64,000 nt of DNA from Ruminiclostridium sufflavum DSM 19573 (GCF_003208175.1 NZ_QKMR01000001.1:40502-104501), one strand, 5' to 3'; shown: positions 34,260 through 44,262, numbered from the stretch's first letter. Program-made: numbers and translations. Notes: a model not told the origin generated them from the sequence alone.

Positions 34260-36068
34260 ATGAAAACAGGAAAAATCCTTTCGAAGATAACTAAGGCTTC
34301 GATTATAAGCGCTGTCACCCTCGGAATGTTAGTTAGTCCTGTAAGCAGTATAAACGTTAATGCCGCAACTCTGGAATATAACTATGCCAAAGCATTGCAG
34401 CTTTCTCAGTTTTTCTATGACGCCAACATGTGCGGTACCGGTGTCGATGAAAGCAACCTTTATGAATGGAGAACAGATTGTCACACATATGATGCCAAGC
34501 TGAAGCTGGACAGTACAAACACAAATATGTCAGCCAGCTTTATCAGCTCTAACAAAAGTGTGCTTGATCCAGATGGAGATGGTACTGTAGATGTTTCAGG
34601 CGGTTTCCATGATGCAGGTGACCATGTAAAATTCGGAATGCCTGAAGCATATTCCGGCTCTACATTAGGATGGGGCTTTTATGAATTTAAAGACCAGTAC
34701 GTTGCTACAGGTCAGGATAAGCATGCAAAAACTATTTTAAAATACTTTAATGATTACTTTATGAAGTGTACATATCTTGACAGCTCAGGCAAGGCAATAG
34801 CCTTCTGCTATCAGGTAGGCGACGGAGATATTGACCATGCTTACTGGCAGGCTCCTGAAGTTGATACCATGTTCAGAAGAGGCTGGTTCGCTACCGATGC
34901 CCTGCCTTCAACCGACTGCGTATCAGCTGCCGCAGCCTCACTGGCAGTTAACTACATGAACTTCAAGGATGAAGATCCGGCATATGCGGCTAAGAACCTT
35001 AAATATGCAAAAGCTCTATTTGAATTTGCAGAAAGATGCTCAAACAAGGCTGTTAATAATGATGGTCCTAAAGGCTATTACGGTTCTTCAAAATGGCAGG
35101 ACGACTACTGCTGGGCTGCATGCTGGCTTTATTTATCCACAGAGGATGAGCATTATTTATCAGAGGTATTTAAGTATTTTGATTATTATGCACCCTCCTG
35201 CTGGACACATTGCTGGAATGATGTCTGGGCAGGTACTGCCTGCATTTTAGGTGAAATAGATGATTTATATGATAAAGACTCTCAGGCCTTTGAAGATCAA
35301 TATAAAAAGGCTTCCGGAAAGAGCCAGTATGAAACAATAGATTTCTGGAGTCAGGCAGCAAAGCTGGTTGATAACTGGATGAACAGCTCAACGGTTACAA
35401 AAACAGCCGGCGGCTATGCATTCCTTAACAAGTGGGGTTCTGCAAGATACAATACCGCTACTCAGCTTGTAGCTTGTGTCTATGACAAGCATCATGGAGA
35501 TAAGGCTTCCAAATACAGTGAGTGGGCAAAATCCCAAATGAATTATCTTTTAGGCAATAATCCTTTAAATCGCTGCTATATCGTAGGATACAATTCAGTC
35601 TCCGCAAAATATCCTCATCACAGGGCAGCCTCCGGTTTCTCAAGATGCGAAGAAACAGGCCCTCAGAAATATGTCCTCTATGGCGCACTTGTAGGCGGTC
35701 CTGACGGAAGTGACCAGCATATAGACAGTACAGCAGACTATGTCTATAACGAGGTAACCATTGATTATAATGCCGCATTTGTAGGAGCATGCGCAGGCAT
35801 CTACAGATACTTCGGTGATTCTTCAATGAAGGTTGTGACAAACCTTCCTGTAAAGGCCAGCTATTATGAAACCACCCCGCAAGTGCAAACAGGCGACTTA
35901 AATGCCGACGGAAGTATAGATGCCTTGGATCTGGCACTTATGAAAATGCATCTGCTGGGTTCTAAAATTCTTACGGGCGATGCATATAAAGCTGCCGACA
36001 TGAATTCCGACGGCTCTGTGGATGCAATAGATTTCGCAAAGCTGAAAATGTATATGTTATCAAAATAA
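34260..36068 (+). CDS. Cellulosomal GH9 endoglucanase with dockerin, no CBM
   Basis: A signal peptide (about 1-35) is followed directly by a GH9 (alpha/alpha)6 barrel (about 38-500). It has the catalytic Asp pair in GGFHDAGDHVKFGMP, the His block YPHHRAASG and the proton-donor Glu in NEVTIDYNAAFVGA. A short linker leads to a dockerin (GDLNADGSIDALDLALMKMH; DMNSDGSVDAIDFAKLKMY). No CBM3c or N-terminal Ig/CBM4 module is present, as in compact GH9-dockerin cellulases. It is nearly collinear with the following GH9, including the signal peptide (KILSKITKASI), so the two arose by duplication. RBS GAAGGAG precedes ATG 34260. Confidence 0.93.
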   Translation: MKTGKILSKITKASIISAVTLGMLVSPVSSINVNAATLEYNYAKALQLSQFFYDANMCGTGVDESNLYEWRTDCHTYDAKLKLDSTNTNMSASFISSNKSVLDPDGDGTVDVSGGFHDAGDHVKFGMPEAYSGSTLGWGFYEFKDQYVATGQDKHAKTILKYFNDYFMKCTYLDSSGKAIAFCYQVGDGDIDHAYWQAPEVDTMFRRGWFATDALPSTDCVSAAAASLAVNYMNFKDEDPAYAAKNLKYAKALFEFAERCSNKAVNNDGPKGYYGSSKWQDDYCWAACWLYLSTEDEHYLSEVFKYFDYYAPSCWTHCWNDVWAGTACILGEIDDLYDKDSQAFEDQYKKASGKSQYETIDFWSQAAKLVDNWMNSSTVTKTAGGYAFLNKWGSARYNTATQLVACVYDKHHGDKASKYSEWAKSQMNYLLGNNPLNRCYIVGYNSVSAKYPHHRAASGFSRCEETGPQKYVLYGALVGGPDGSDQHIDSTADYVYNEVTIDYNAAFVGACAGIYRYFGDSSMKVVTNLPVKASYYETTPQVQTGDLNADGSIDALDLALMKMHLLGSKILTGDAYKAADMNSDGSVDAIDFAKLKMYMLSK

Positions 36069-36099
36069 CATGCACATTTATCCGCAGCACTAAAGAAAC

Positions 36100-36206
36100 A
36101 GCATAAAAATGCTTCCCGGTCGCGGTGCCGCTTGTCCCGGCTCTTGCCGGAGCTTATTTGCCGTTCAGGGCTTTAAGCTCTGACAAGAACCTATGGCGGC
36201 ACCGGA
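36100..36206 (+). promoter_or_regulatory. GC-rich multi-stem RNA element between the tandem GH9 genes
   Basis: CGGTGCCGC (36123-36131) pairs with GCGGCACCG (36196-36204), and CTTGTC (36131-36136) with GACAAG (36182-36187). They enclose CCGG-loop-CCGG and GAGCTTA...TAAGCTC hairpins, a three-way-junction-like fold. It is markedly GC-richer than its surroundings. There is no T-run, so processing or stabilisation of a shared transcript is more likely than termination. Confidence 0.5.
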
Positions 36207-36254
36207 CAATGTATAAATAAGTATTTATTATATTTTAAGAAAGGATGGAAGGCT

Positions 36255-38615
36255 ATGAAAATGAGAAAAATCTTATCGAAGATTACAAAAGCTTCGATCA
36301 TGAGTGCTGTTATTCTCAGTATGCTGGCTGCCCCTGCCGGTGCTATCGAGGTCAGTGCCGCAGACCTGGAATTTAACTATGCAAAAGCATTACAGTACTC
36401 ACAGTATTTCTATGATGCAAATATGTGCGGTACAGGTGTTAATGAGAACAATCAGTACGTTTGGAGAAAGGATTGCCATACCTACGATGCAAAGCTAAAG
36501 CTGGACAGTACTAATACAAATATGACAGCGAGCTTCATTACAGCAAATAAGGCTGTTCTTGATCCTGACGGAGACGGCACAATAGACGTTTCAGGCGGAT
36601 TCCATGATGCCGGTGACCACGTAAAGTTCGGTATGCCTGAAGCATATTCCGGTTCTACACTGGGATGGGGCTTCTATGAATTCAGAGAGCAATATGAAGC
36701 TACCCGGCAGGATGCCCATGCAAAAACAATTTTAAGATATTTTAATGATTATTTTATGAAGTGCACTTATCTGGATGAATCCGGCAAGGCTATCGCTTTC
36801 TGCTATCAGGTAGGCGACGGTGATGTTGACCATGCTTACTGGCAGGCTCCTGAAATTGACAAGATGTTCAGAAGAGGCTGGTTTGCAACAGATGCAATGC
36901 CTTCAACCGACTGTGTAGCGGCAGCGGCAGCTTCACTTGCAGTTAATTATATGAACTTCAAGGATGAGGACCCTGAGTATGCCGCACAAAATCTAAAATA
37001 TGCAAAGGCCTTATTCGAATTTGCAGAAAGATGCCCGACCAAGGAATGCAATGCAGACGGCCCAAAGGGCTACTATACCTCCTCCAAATGGCAGGATGAT
37101 TACTGCTGGGCTGCATCATGGCTTTATTTAGCTACACAGGAGGATCATTATATAGACGAAGCCTTCAAGTACTACGATTATTATGCACCTTCCTGCTGGA
37201 CACACTGCTGGAACGATGTCTGGGCAGGTACAGCTTGTATTCTGGGTGAAATAAATGATTTGTATGATAAAGACAGTCAGGCATTTGAGGACAGATACAG
37301 AAAAGCTACCAACAAGAGCCCTTATGAAGAGATAGATTTCTGGAGCCAGATTGCAAAAACTATCGACAATTGGATGACCGGCAAAACCCCTCAAATAACA
37401 CCAGCGGGGTATTCCTTCCTCAACCAATGGGGCTCCGCAAGATATAATACTGCTACTCAGCTGCTGGCTCTGGTTTATGACAAGCATCATGGAGATACGG
37501 CTTCAAAATACGGTGAGTGGGCAAGGTCCCAGATGGAATACCTGATGGGTGACAACCCTATGAATCGTTGTTATATCGTCGGATACAGTGATATTTCAGC
37601 TAAATATCCTCATCACAGAGCTTCCTCCGGCCTTTCAAAATGCGAGGATACCGATCCTCAGAGATACGTTTTGTACGGTGCTTTAGTAGGAGGGCCTGAT
37701 GCAAAAGATTATCATGTAGATGTCACCTCCGATTACATATACAACGAGGTAACCATAGACTACAACGCTGCATTTGTAGGAGCATGCGCCGGCCTTTACC
37801 GCTACTTTGCCGATCCTTCAATGCAAATCACACCTGACTTCCCGCCACTTCCGGGAGGAGGAGACAATCCTGACCAGCCTCTTACTCCTGAATACTGGGT
37901 TGAAGGCTTCTGTAAGGATATTGTACAGGATGACGGACCAAAAGCTACCGAAATAACTATTTATGTAAAATCCAAGAATGTAAGCGAGCCTGCCGAAAAG
38001 GTCTCTGTAAGATATTATTTCGATGCCACCGGAATGTCCTCTCTCGATCCTAATAATATTGAGTTAAGAGAGCTGTATGACCAGGCATATGTGGAGGGCG
38101 GAGAAGGTGTTGACGGAGTTCTTACCGGCCCTGTCAAGTACAGCAGCTCAAAGCTTGGCGACAATAAAATTTATTACATCGAAGTAACCTGGAATGGATA
38201 CCCTATAGCAGGTTCCAACAAGAAATATCAGGTTGCACTCGGTACCTATGCTTGGCAAAACTCCTGGAATCCTGATGACGACTGGAGTCACCAGGGTCTT
38301 AACACCACTGACGACAACTGGACGGGAGTTCCTATGAGAGCAGATAATATCTGCGTTTATAATGACGGAGTTCTCATAGGCGGTATAGAGCCTGATGGAA
38401 CCAAGCCTGAAACTGTAACTGTCCCTGAAATAATAAAAGGTGATTTGAACGATGACAAGGAAGTAAATGCCTTGGATTATGCAGCTCTGAAAATGCACCT
38501 TTTGGGTTCCAAGCTTCTCACCGGTGATGCCTTTAAAGCTGCCGATATGAACGGTGACAATTCTGTGGATGCAATAGATTTCGCCCTGCTGAAAAAGCAA
38601 TTATTGGGCATGTAA
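36255..38615 (+). CDS. Cellulosomal GH9-CBM3 (CBM3c-like) cellulase with dockerin
   Basis: A signal peptide (about 1-35) is followed by a GH9 barrel (about 38-520; GGFHDAGDHVKFGMP, YPHHRASSG, NEVTIDYNAAFVGA) and a Pro/Gly-rich linker (PPLPGGGDNPDQPLTP). A CBM3 module follows (about 540-700; TEITIYVKSKNVSEPAEKVS, YYIEVTWNGYPIAG, QVALGTYAWQNSWNPDDDWS). Its fused position behind GH9 suggests the CBM3c type that aids processivity. The C-terminal dockerin has GDLNDDKEVNALDYAALKMH and DMNGDNSVDAIDFALLKKQ. The catalytic domain closely resembles the gene just upstream. A strong terminator follows, marking the end of the plus-strand run. Confidence 0.93.
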   Translation: MKMRKILSKITKASIMSAVILSMLAAPAGAIEVSAADLEFNYAKALQYSQYFYDANMCGTGVNENNQYVWRKDCHTYDAKLKLDSTNTNMTASFITANKAVLDPDGDGTIDVSGGFHDAGDHVKFGMPEAYSGSTLGWGFYEFREQYEATRQDAHAKTILRYFNDYFMKCTYLDESGKAIAFCYQVGDGDVDHAYWQAPEIDKMFRRGWFATDAMPSTDCVAAAAASLAVNYMNFKDEDPEYAAQNLKYAKALFEFAERCPTKECNADGPKGYYTSSKWQDDYCWAASWLYLATQEDHYIDEAFKYYDYYAPSCWTHCWNDVWAGTACILGEINDLYDKDSQAFEDRYRKATNKSPYEEIDFWSQIAKTIDNWMTGKTPQITPAGYSFLNQWGSARYNTATQLLALVYDKHHGDTASKYGEWARSQMEYLMGDNPMNRCYIVGYSDISAKYPHHRASSGLSKCEDTDPQRYVLYGALVGGPDAKDYHVDVTSDYIYNEVTIDYNAAFVGACAGLYRYFADPSMQITPDFPPLPGGGDNPDQPLTPEYWVEGFCKDIVQDDGPKATEITIYVKSKNVSEPAEKVSVRYYFDATGMSSLDPNNIELRELYDQAYVEGGEGVDGVLTGPVKYSSSKLGDNKIYYIEVTWNGYPIAGSNKKYQVALGTYAWQNSWNPDDDWSHQGLNTTDDNWTGVPMRADNICVYNDGVLIGGIEPDGTKPETVTVPEIIKGDLNDDKEVNALDYAALKMHLLGSKLLTGDAFKAADMNGDNSVDAIDFALLKKQLLGM

Positions 38616-38665
38616 AAAGAAGGGAAACGCCCGTCTATTTGACGGGTGTTTCCCTTCTTTTGCAT
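38615..38665 (+). terminator. Strong rho-independent terminator after the GH9-CBM3 gene
   Basis: Arms 38615-38634 and 38641-38661 form an almost perfect 20-bp stem (AAGGGAAACGCCCGTC core), ending in TTTT. It overlaps the stop codon region. Confidence 0.9.
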
Positions 38666-38717
38666 TTTATTATACAGCTGTCTAATACAAGCCTACCTCG
38701 GCTGTAAGGCTTAATAT

Positions 38718-39722
38718 TCAGCGATACAGGCAACTTACCAAATCCTCCAAAGCATTCTTTTCATATTCGATTAATGTACTGAAAAGATCAAAATACTTAT
38801 TCAAAAGCTCCTTTTTATTTTTGATATTGTACTTAATACATAGGGATAATAATATCTTATACTTGAAAGCCAGATACTCATATTTTTTCTCAAAGCTGTC
38901 ATCAGTCAGATATCCCTTGTCAAACAAGAAATTCAGCCTTCTTCTCATTAATTCCTTATGGTCTATCAGTATGTATATTTGTCTCAGATTAAAATAGAAC
39001 TTGTCCTCATACTTTTGAATCAGAATCTTTTGATTTTCCAATACCATATTGTGGACACTAAATCCAAACTTACTGAATATAACCTCTTCACTTTCATTTA
39101 ACATAGATATGGAATTCAGATAATTTTTCAGGCTTCTTTTTACCTGTCCATAGTTAAGCATATACTGCTCCTCTGGAATAATTATGTCCTGAACATAGTG
39201 CATGCTGAAATAGTACGGATCATCATTTTCATTTTTCCAGTAGCCGTCAAGCAACTGTGAGTAAGAGCATGTAAAATATTCATAATTTCCGTTATCTCCG
39301 TTATCCGCGCAAAGAAATTCCTCTTTCTCATCGTCATATCCGTATACCAGCATTTCGTGGGTAAGATGCCCTCTTTCAAACCACATCTTATGGAAGGGTA
39401 TATAATATCTGTCTATATATATAAAGCAGTAAGCACCGTTATCTATTTTATCCTTGATAATGTCTGCCAAAAACTGCTTCCCCCTCTCCTCCAGCTCTGA
39501 TTTCATCAACACATAATGATTAAAAAAAGGGCATCCGTCTAATAGACTTCTGTATCTGTCAAAAAAAACCAGGTCATTCTCCAATATAAACTTTAACTGA
39601 ATAAAATTATTGTAGACCCAAGGCATTATCTTTTCACTGTCAGGTAAAATTGAAAAAATACCTCCGTAAAAAGAATATCCACTCAGCAGCGGACTTCTGT
39701 TGATAAACAGTTCTCTTTTCAT
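38718..39722 (-). CDS. BtrH-like / C39-peptidase-like fold protein of unknown function
   Basis: A 334-residue cytosolic protein. The N-terminal half has a Cys in LLDGCPFFNHYVLM and a later GHLTHEMLVYGYDDEKEEFL block with a conserved His. That arrangement recalls papain-like C39 peptidases and the BtrH_N family, whose founding member transfers an acyl side chain in butirosin synthesis. The C-terminal half (about 190-334) is helical and Lys/Leu-rich. RBS AGGAGGG precedes ATG 39722. No peptide, NRPS or aminoglycoside genes are adjacent, so the substrate is unknown. The fold assignment is by pattern only. Confidence 0.5.
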   Translation of the reverse strand: MKRELFINRSPLLSGYSFYGGIFSILPDSEKIMPWVYNNFIQLKFILENDLVFFDRYRSLLDGCPFFNHYVLMKSELEERGKQFLADIIKDKIDNGAYCFIYIDRYYIPFHKMWFERGHLTHEMLVYGYDDEKEEFLCADNGDNGNYEYFTCSYSQLLDGYWKNENDDPYYFSMHYVQDIIIPEEQYMLNYGQVKRSLKNYLNSISMLNESEEVIFSKFGFSVHNMVLENQKILIQKYEDKFYFNLRQIYILIDHKELMRRRLNFLFDKGYLTDDSFEKKYEYLAFKYKILLSLCIKYNIKNKKELLNKYFDLFSTLIEYEKNALEDLVSCLYR

Positions 39723-40109
39723 AACCTATTCCCTCCTGTTATAATTTGTATTTGCAGCCAACAAATCGAAAAATAGTTTTTAAAGACGTGATGCCAACAT
39801 TTTTTGATAACCTATTTTAACCAATAAAATTACAGCTTTATACATATTTTCTTTTAATTTATATTCAAAAAATACAATATCATACATAGTTTTTACAGTC
39901 AATATGTGTTAAAAATATAGTCTGTCACCACATGCACTTAGCCATTTTAAGCCCTTCAAACCGGTTAAATATATCTATACTTTCATTTTTATTCCTTTTG
40001 ATATATTATTAGTAATATAAAAAGAAAAACATCATACCTTTGCAAAGCAAAGGTTCTTCACAGTTACTTTACAATATTTTTGTGCCGAAAACCCGGCGTG
40101 GAGGTTAAT

Positions 40110-40139
40110 ATGATAAGTAAGGATGATAGCACACGATGA
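40110..40139 (+). CDS. Nine-codon leader ORF overlapping the branching enzyme start
   Basis: ATG 40110 sits 5 bases after GGAGG (40100-40104) and encodes MISKDDSTR. Its TGA (40137-40139) overlaps the glgB-like ATG at 40136 as ATGA. The strong ribosome site thus serves the leader, and glgB would be translated by coupling. The 387-bp gap upstream (39723-40109) holds only a small CCTTTGC/GCAAAGG hairpin (40037-40053). Confidence 0.5.
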   Translation: MISKDDSTR

Positions 40140-42094
40140 ATAAAGAATACAGAATTATGCAAATCGACCCATATTTACGGCCTTTTGCCAACGACATTGA
40201 ACTGCGTATGAATCGCTACAAGGAAGTCAGATATATGCTGGCCGGAGACAGAAATTCTCTCTCGTCCTTTGCTAACGGGCATCTTTATTATGGTTTTCAC
40301 CCTGCCGAAGATGGCTGGGTATATAGAGAATGGGCTCCAAATGCACAGAATATCTCTCTGGTTGGAGATTTTAACGATTGGGACGAAACCAGACACAGGA
40401 TGAAAAAACTGCCTGACGGCAACTGGGAGCTGTTTGTAAAGGGAGAGCTTCCTCACGGTTCAAGAGTACGAGTGAAACTGAAAGCCAATAACACAGCATT
40501 TGATCGCATACCTCTTTATTGCAGACGAATAGTACAAGACACCCATTCTAAAAACTTTGACGGAATGATATGGTATCCGTCAGTAAGCTTCGAATGGCAT
40601 GATGCAGGCTTCAGGCCTCACAAGCCTCTGTACATATACGAATGCCATATAGGTATGTCCGGCGAAAAAGAAGGTGTGTCTACGTTTTCAGAATTTGCCG
40701 AAAACGTATTGCCACGTATAAAAAAACTGGGCTATACCGCAATACAGGTTATGGCAATTATGGAGCACCCCTATTACGGCTCTTTTGGATATCAGGTTTC
40801 AAACTTTTTTGCAGTTTCCTCACGCTTCGGAACACCCGAGGCTTTCAAGTCTCTTGTGGATACGGCTCACAGTATGGGAATAGCTGTTATTATGGATTTA
40901 GTACATTCCCACACTGTAAGAAATACTGTTGAAGGGTTATCTGAGTTTGACGGAACCGATTATCAATTTTGCCATCATGGAGGTAAGGGCGATCACCCCG
41001 ATTGGAATACCCGTCTGTTTAATTACGGAAAATTTGAGGTTCAGCATTTTTTACTGTCAAATATTAAATATTGGCTGGAAGAATATCATTTAGACGGCTT
41101 CCGCTTTGACGGCGTAACCTCAATGCTTTATCACCATCATGGCAGAGGAACAGCTTTTGACAAATATGAAAAATACTTTTCTATGGACACCGACCTTGAA
41201 GCAATCACATATCTTCAGCTGGCAGCAGAAACAGCAAAAGAGGTTAATCCCGATTGTATACTTATTGCGGAGGATATGAGCGGAATGCCCGGAATGTGCC
41301 TTCCTGTAGCTGATGGAGGCATAGGCTTTGATTACAGACTTGGCATGGGGCTGCCTGATTTATTGATAAAAATGATGAAAATGCGTGATGACTGCTGGAA
41401 CATGGGGACTTTATGGTATGAGCTGACAACAAGACGTCCAAAGGAAAAAGTAATTGCCTATACAGAGTCGCACGATCAGGCTCTGGTAGGTGACAAAACC
41501 CTTATTTTCTGGCTGGCGGACAAGGAAATGTACTTTCATATGGATAAAGCATCAAATAGCGAAGAAATAAACAGGGCTATTGCCTTACACAAAATGCTGC
41601 GCTTTGTTACCTGCACTATAGGCGGCGATGGTTATCTGAACTTTATGGGCAATGAATTCGGCCATCCTGAATGGATTGACTTTCCCCGTGAGGGCAACGG
41701 GTGGAGTTATAAATACGCAAGACGTCAGTGGAGCCTTGTAGATAACACCTTTCTGAAATATGAGTATCTCAATAATTTTGATGCTGCAATGCTTGGCTTT
41801 TTAGCGGATAATCTCATATACGACAAACCGGTTCAGCTGCTATATGTTAATGAATCCGGCAAGATTCTGGCATTTACCAAGGGTGATTATACCTTTATAT
41901 TCAATTTTCACTCTCAGAGCAGCTTTATCCATAAGCTGGAGGATACCTCACAGTTTGAGATTGTATTCCACAGTGCATGGAAATGCTTTGGAGGTTTTGT
42001 GGATGAAGCCCTTAACGAAGGACTTCTGCGTTCAGACGGCGTTGTAGCAGACCGGAGAACAGCTGTTGTCATTAAATATAACAACCCTGAATAA
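40136..42094 (+). CDS. Eukaryotic-type 1,4-alpha-glucan branching enzyme (GH13_8-like)
   Basis: Makes alpha-1,6 branches in glycogen. An N-terminal CBM48 (about 50-150; WVYREWAPNAQNISLVGDFN, WELFVKGELPHGSRV) is followed by a GH13 barrel: GSFGYQVSNFFAVSSRFGTP, VIMDLVHSHTVRNT, the nucleophile Asp in GFRFDGVTSM, acid/base Glu in LIAEDMSGMPG and YTESHDQALVGDK. A C-terminal all-beta domain completes the protein. These blocks, with GYLNFMGNEFGHPEWIDFPR and SYKYARRQW, match the eukaryotic GBE1 form rather than classical bacterial GlgB. No other glycogen gene is adjacent. The start is supported by coupling with the 9-codon leader. Confidence 0.9.
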   Translation: MNKEYRIMQIDPYLRPFANDIELRMNRYKEVRYMLAGDRNSLSSFANGHLYYGFHPAEDGWVYREWAPNAQNISLVGDFNDWDETRHRMKKLPDGNWELFVKGELPHGSRVRVKLKANNTAFDRIPLYCRRIVQDTHSKNFDGMIWYPSVSFEWHDAGFRPHKPLYIYECHIGMSGEKEGVSTFSEFAENVLPRIKKLGYTAIQVMAIMEHPYYGSFGYQVSNFFAVSSRFGTPEAFKSLVDTAHSMGIAVIMDLVHSHTVRNTVEGLSEFDGTDYQFCHHGGKGDHPDWNTRLFNYGKFEVQHFLLSNIKYWLEEYHLDGFRFDGVTSMLYHHHGRGTAFDKYEKYFSMDTDLEAITYLQLAAETAKEVNPDCILIAEDMSGMPGMCLPVADGGIGFDYRLGMGLPDLLIKMMKMRDDCWNMGTLWYELTTRRPKEKVIAYTESHDQALVGDKTLIFWLADKEMYFHMDKASNSEEINRAIALHKMLRFVTCTIGGDGYLNFMGNEFGHPEWIDFPREGNGWSYKYARRQWSLVDNTFLKYEYLNNFDAAMLGFLADNLIYDKPVQLLYVNESGKILAFTKGDYTFIFNFHSQSSFIHKLEDTSQFEIVFHSAWKCFGGFVDEALNEGLLRSDGVVADRRTAVVIKYNNPE

Positions 42095-42106
42095 GCACAA
42101 AATTTG

Positions 42107-42142
42107 ATAAGCCAATTAAGGAAAACTCCTTAATTGGCTTAT
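42107..42142. terminator. Bidirectional terminator between convergent branching enzyme and GH5 genes
   Basis: ATAAGCCAATTAAGGA (42107-42122) and TCCTTAATTGGCTTAT (42127-42142) pair perfectly around a 4-base loop. AT-rich flanks lie on both sides. Confidence 0.85.
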
Positions 42143-42189
42143 TATATTAAAAACAACGTCTATTTGTTTAAGCTGTCACATCTTATTAA

Positions 42190-43620
42190 TTATTTACGAG
42201 GAAGCTCTGTTACGACTCCAAGCAGGTATTGCTTCATAATTGCGAAGTCAACAGCGTCCACCGTATTGTCAACGTTGAGATCCAAGACTTCATTGTATGT
42301 ATGCTGAGAATCCAGCAGATACATCTTGAACCCTGCAAAATCTATCGCATCGACATTCCCGTCTTTATTATAGTCACCGTATACAATTTCATTTCCTGTC
42401 TGTCCGCCGTCGCCTACATATTTTACCATACCGTCTGCAATCTCAACGTATTTAAACTGGCAGGTAGCTCTGTCAAGCAAGCCAAACAATTCCCCTGTAC
42501 CTGTAAATGCGTTGTTATCCCACCAGAAGCAGCTAATTCCGCGTGCTCTGGCCGCTGCAACATAGTATGAAGCGAACTCAACTCTAGCCTTCAGGTTGCT
42601 CTTGTCTCTTGCTCCGAATTCTCCTATAACAACCGGAATCCCCTGACTTGTATACTTGCTGTATAAGGTGTCCATAAAGCCCTTTGTCTGATTAACACTG
42701 TTTGAATCATCTATGCTCCAGGTGCTGATACCGCCCTCTGAATTTGCCTGCAATGCAAAATTCCACGGTGTATATGCATGTACTGAAACAATTATTTTAT
42801 TTACAACACCGTCCTTATCTGTCGGCAGCTTAAAGTTTGAATTTGTTGCTCCCTCGGCAGACGCGCAATAGCCCGGGCACATCAGATATCTGCTTGCATT
42901 GTTGCCGCCCGTTGCACGTACAGTGTCTACAAATACTTGATTCAGTTGATTGATACTCTTTATGGAATCAATACAGTCCGCATTATTCGGATCAATCCAC
43001 CATTCATTTGTATGGCCTACCATACGCGGCTCATTCATAGCCTCCATTATAAGATGCTCATCATAATCGGCAAATTTTGTAGCTATCTGCTTCCAGATAG
43101 AAGAAATATACTTTTTGGATGTATCCAAATTTGCCGAATTAGGATAAAAATATGCAGGATATGTATTGTCATTATCATGATGGATATTGATAATCACGTA
43201 CATCTTATTATCAATACAATAATCAACTACTTCCTTTACACGGTTCATCCATGCATCACTTATTTTGTAATCCGCACCGCTTACATGGTCATGCCATGAA
43301 ACCGGAATACGAACAGCATTGAAGCCCTTCTGCTTGATTGCATCTATCATTGCTTTTGTAGTTTTTATACCAACCCATGAGGATTCATAATCCAGCTCAT
43401 TTGTGAGCCAGTAGCAGTTAAAAGCATCAAAAGTATTACCCAGATTCCATCCAAGTTTTAAATTGTTGACAAATTTCATTGCAGCATTATCAGGAATATT
43501 CATCTGCTGTATCTGAATATCCGGAATCAGTGAAGAATCAGCCGCACTTACATTTTGCACCGGCTGTATTACTGTAAAAAGCATTAAAAAGCATAATAAA
43601 AAAACTGTAATTTTTTTCAT
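42190..43620 (-). CDS. Cellulosomal GH5 (subfamily 4-like) endoglucanase with dockerin
   Basis: A signal peptide (about 1-27, [21 protein letters not shown]) is followed by a GH5 barrel: [40 protein letters not shown], acid/base Glu in [22 protein letters not shown] and nucleophile Glu in [12 protein letters not shown]. The dockerin (about 415-472) has [20 protein letters not shown] and [18 protein letters not shown]. The [10 protein letters not shown] opening is typical of GH5_4, which act on cellulose, xyloglucan or mixed-linkage glucan. RBS GGGGAGG lies before ATG 43620. It stands alone, with a long upstream region. Confidence 0.92.
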   Translation of the reverse strand: MKKITVFLLCFLMLFTVIQPVQNVSAADSSLIPDIQIQQMNIPDNAAMKFVNNLKLGWNLGNTFDAFNCYWLTNELDYESSWVGIKTTKAMIDAIKQKGFNAVRIPVSWHDHVSGADYKISDAWMNRVKEVVDYCIDNKMYVIINIHHDNDNTYPAYFYPNSANLDTSKKYISSIWKQIATKFADYDEHLIMEAMNEPRMVGHTNEWWIDPNNADCIDSIKSINQLNQVFVDTVRATGGNNASRYLMCPGYCASAEGATNSNFKLPTDKDGVVNKIIVSVHAYTPWNFALQANSEGGISTWSIDDSNSVNQTKGFMDTLYSKYTSQGIPVVIGEFGARDKSNLKARVEFASYYVAAARARGISCFWWDNNAFTGTGELFGLLDRATCQFKYVEIADGMVKYVGDGGQTGNEIVYGDYNKDGNVDAIDFAGFKMYLLDSQHTYNEVLDLNVDNTVDAVDFAIMKQYLLGVVTELPRK

Positions 43621-43766
43621 TAGATTACCTCCCCGATATTTTCATAGCTTAGCTATGTTACTCTAAGTGTATTAATATTAATTAATACCTTTATCTCTGT
43701 GTAAATTTTTTAGTATGATTTATCCTTTGTAATTTAAAATAATATCAAATTCTGATAACAATATGG

Positions 43767-43778
43767 CTTGGTACCAAG
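43767..43778. promoter_or_regulatory. Palindrome upstream of the GH5_4-like gene
   Basis: CTTGGTACCAAG, a perfect 12-bp palindrome 147 bp before the start codon, in the size range of LacI-family operators. The rest of the gap 43621-44262 is AT-rich with no gene that I can support. Confidence 0.35.
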
Positions 43779-44262
43779 TTGAAGTGAAAAAATATAAGCT
43801 TCGCGTACCGCGCCCCGAATTTAAGCATGCGGCAAACGTTCAATCGAAGAAACAAAACTCCTGCCAAGAAAAGTTCATTTTTATTTTTAGCAGGCAATCA
43901 AGGTTACAAGCCTTAGAACAATAAAATAATCAGGAAATCCTTCTATTGTTTTTCAGGCAAATTATATTAATATCATCAAATTTTAACTGCATTCCCGTTT
44001 TTATAAATAAAATTTTACCGGGCTTTTAAATGTCACCTCCTTTTAATTCACATACCTCCGGCACATGCCAAACTTACTGTTATCTCATTTGCGGTTACTT
44101 ATTTCCGTATACGCATAAAGTCTGCTTTAAATATAGGTATAATTTCCAGCAAAACTAATACGGAAACAATTATCCCATTATTTCTATCCTATTCATATTA
44201 TATGTTGTTTTGTTATAAAATTCAAATTATATATTTAAAAAAATATGGGGATATAGCTAATT

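Noticed and set aside
25235-43620. A canonical scaffoldin-led cellulosome cluster
   Set aside because: Genes lie on both strands, are interrupted by unrelated genes, and no cohesin or scaffoldin sequence is present.
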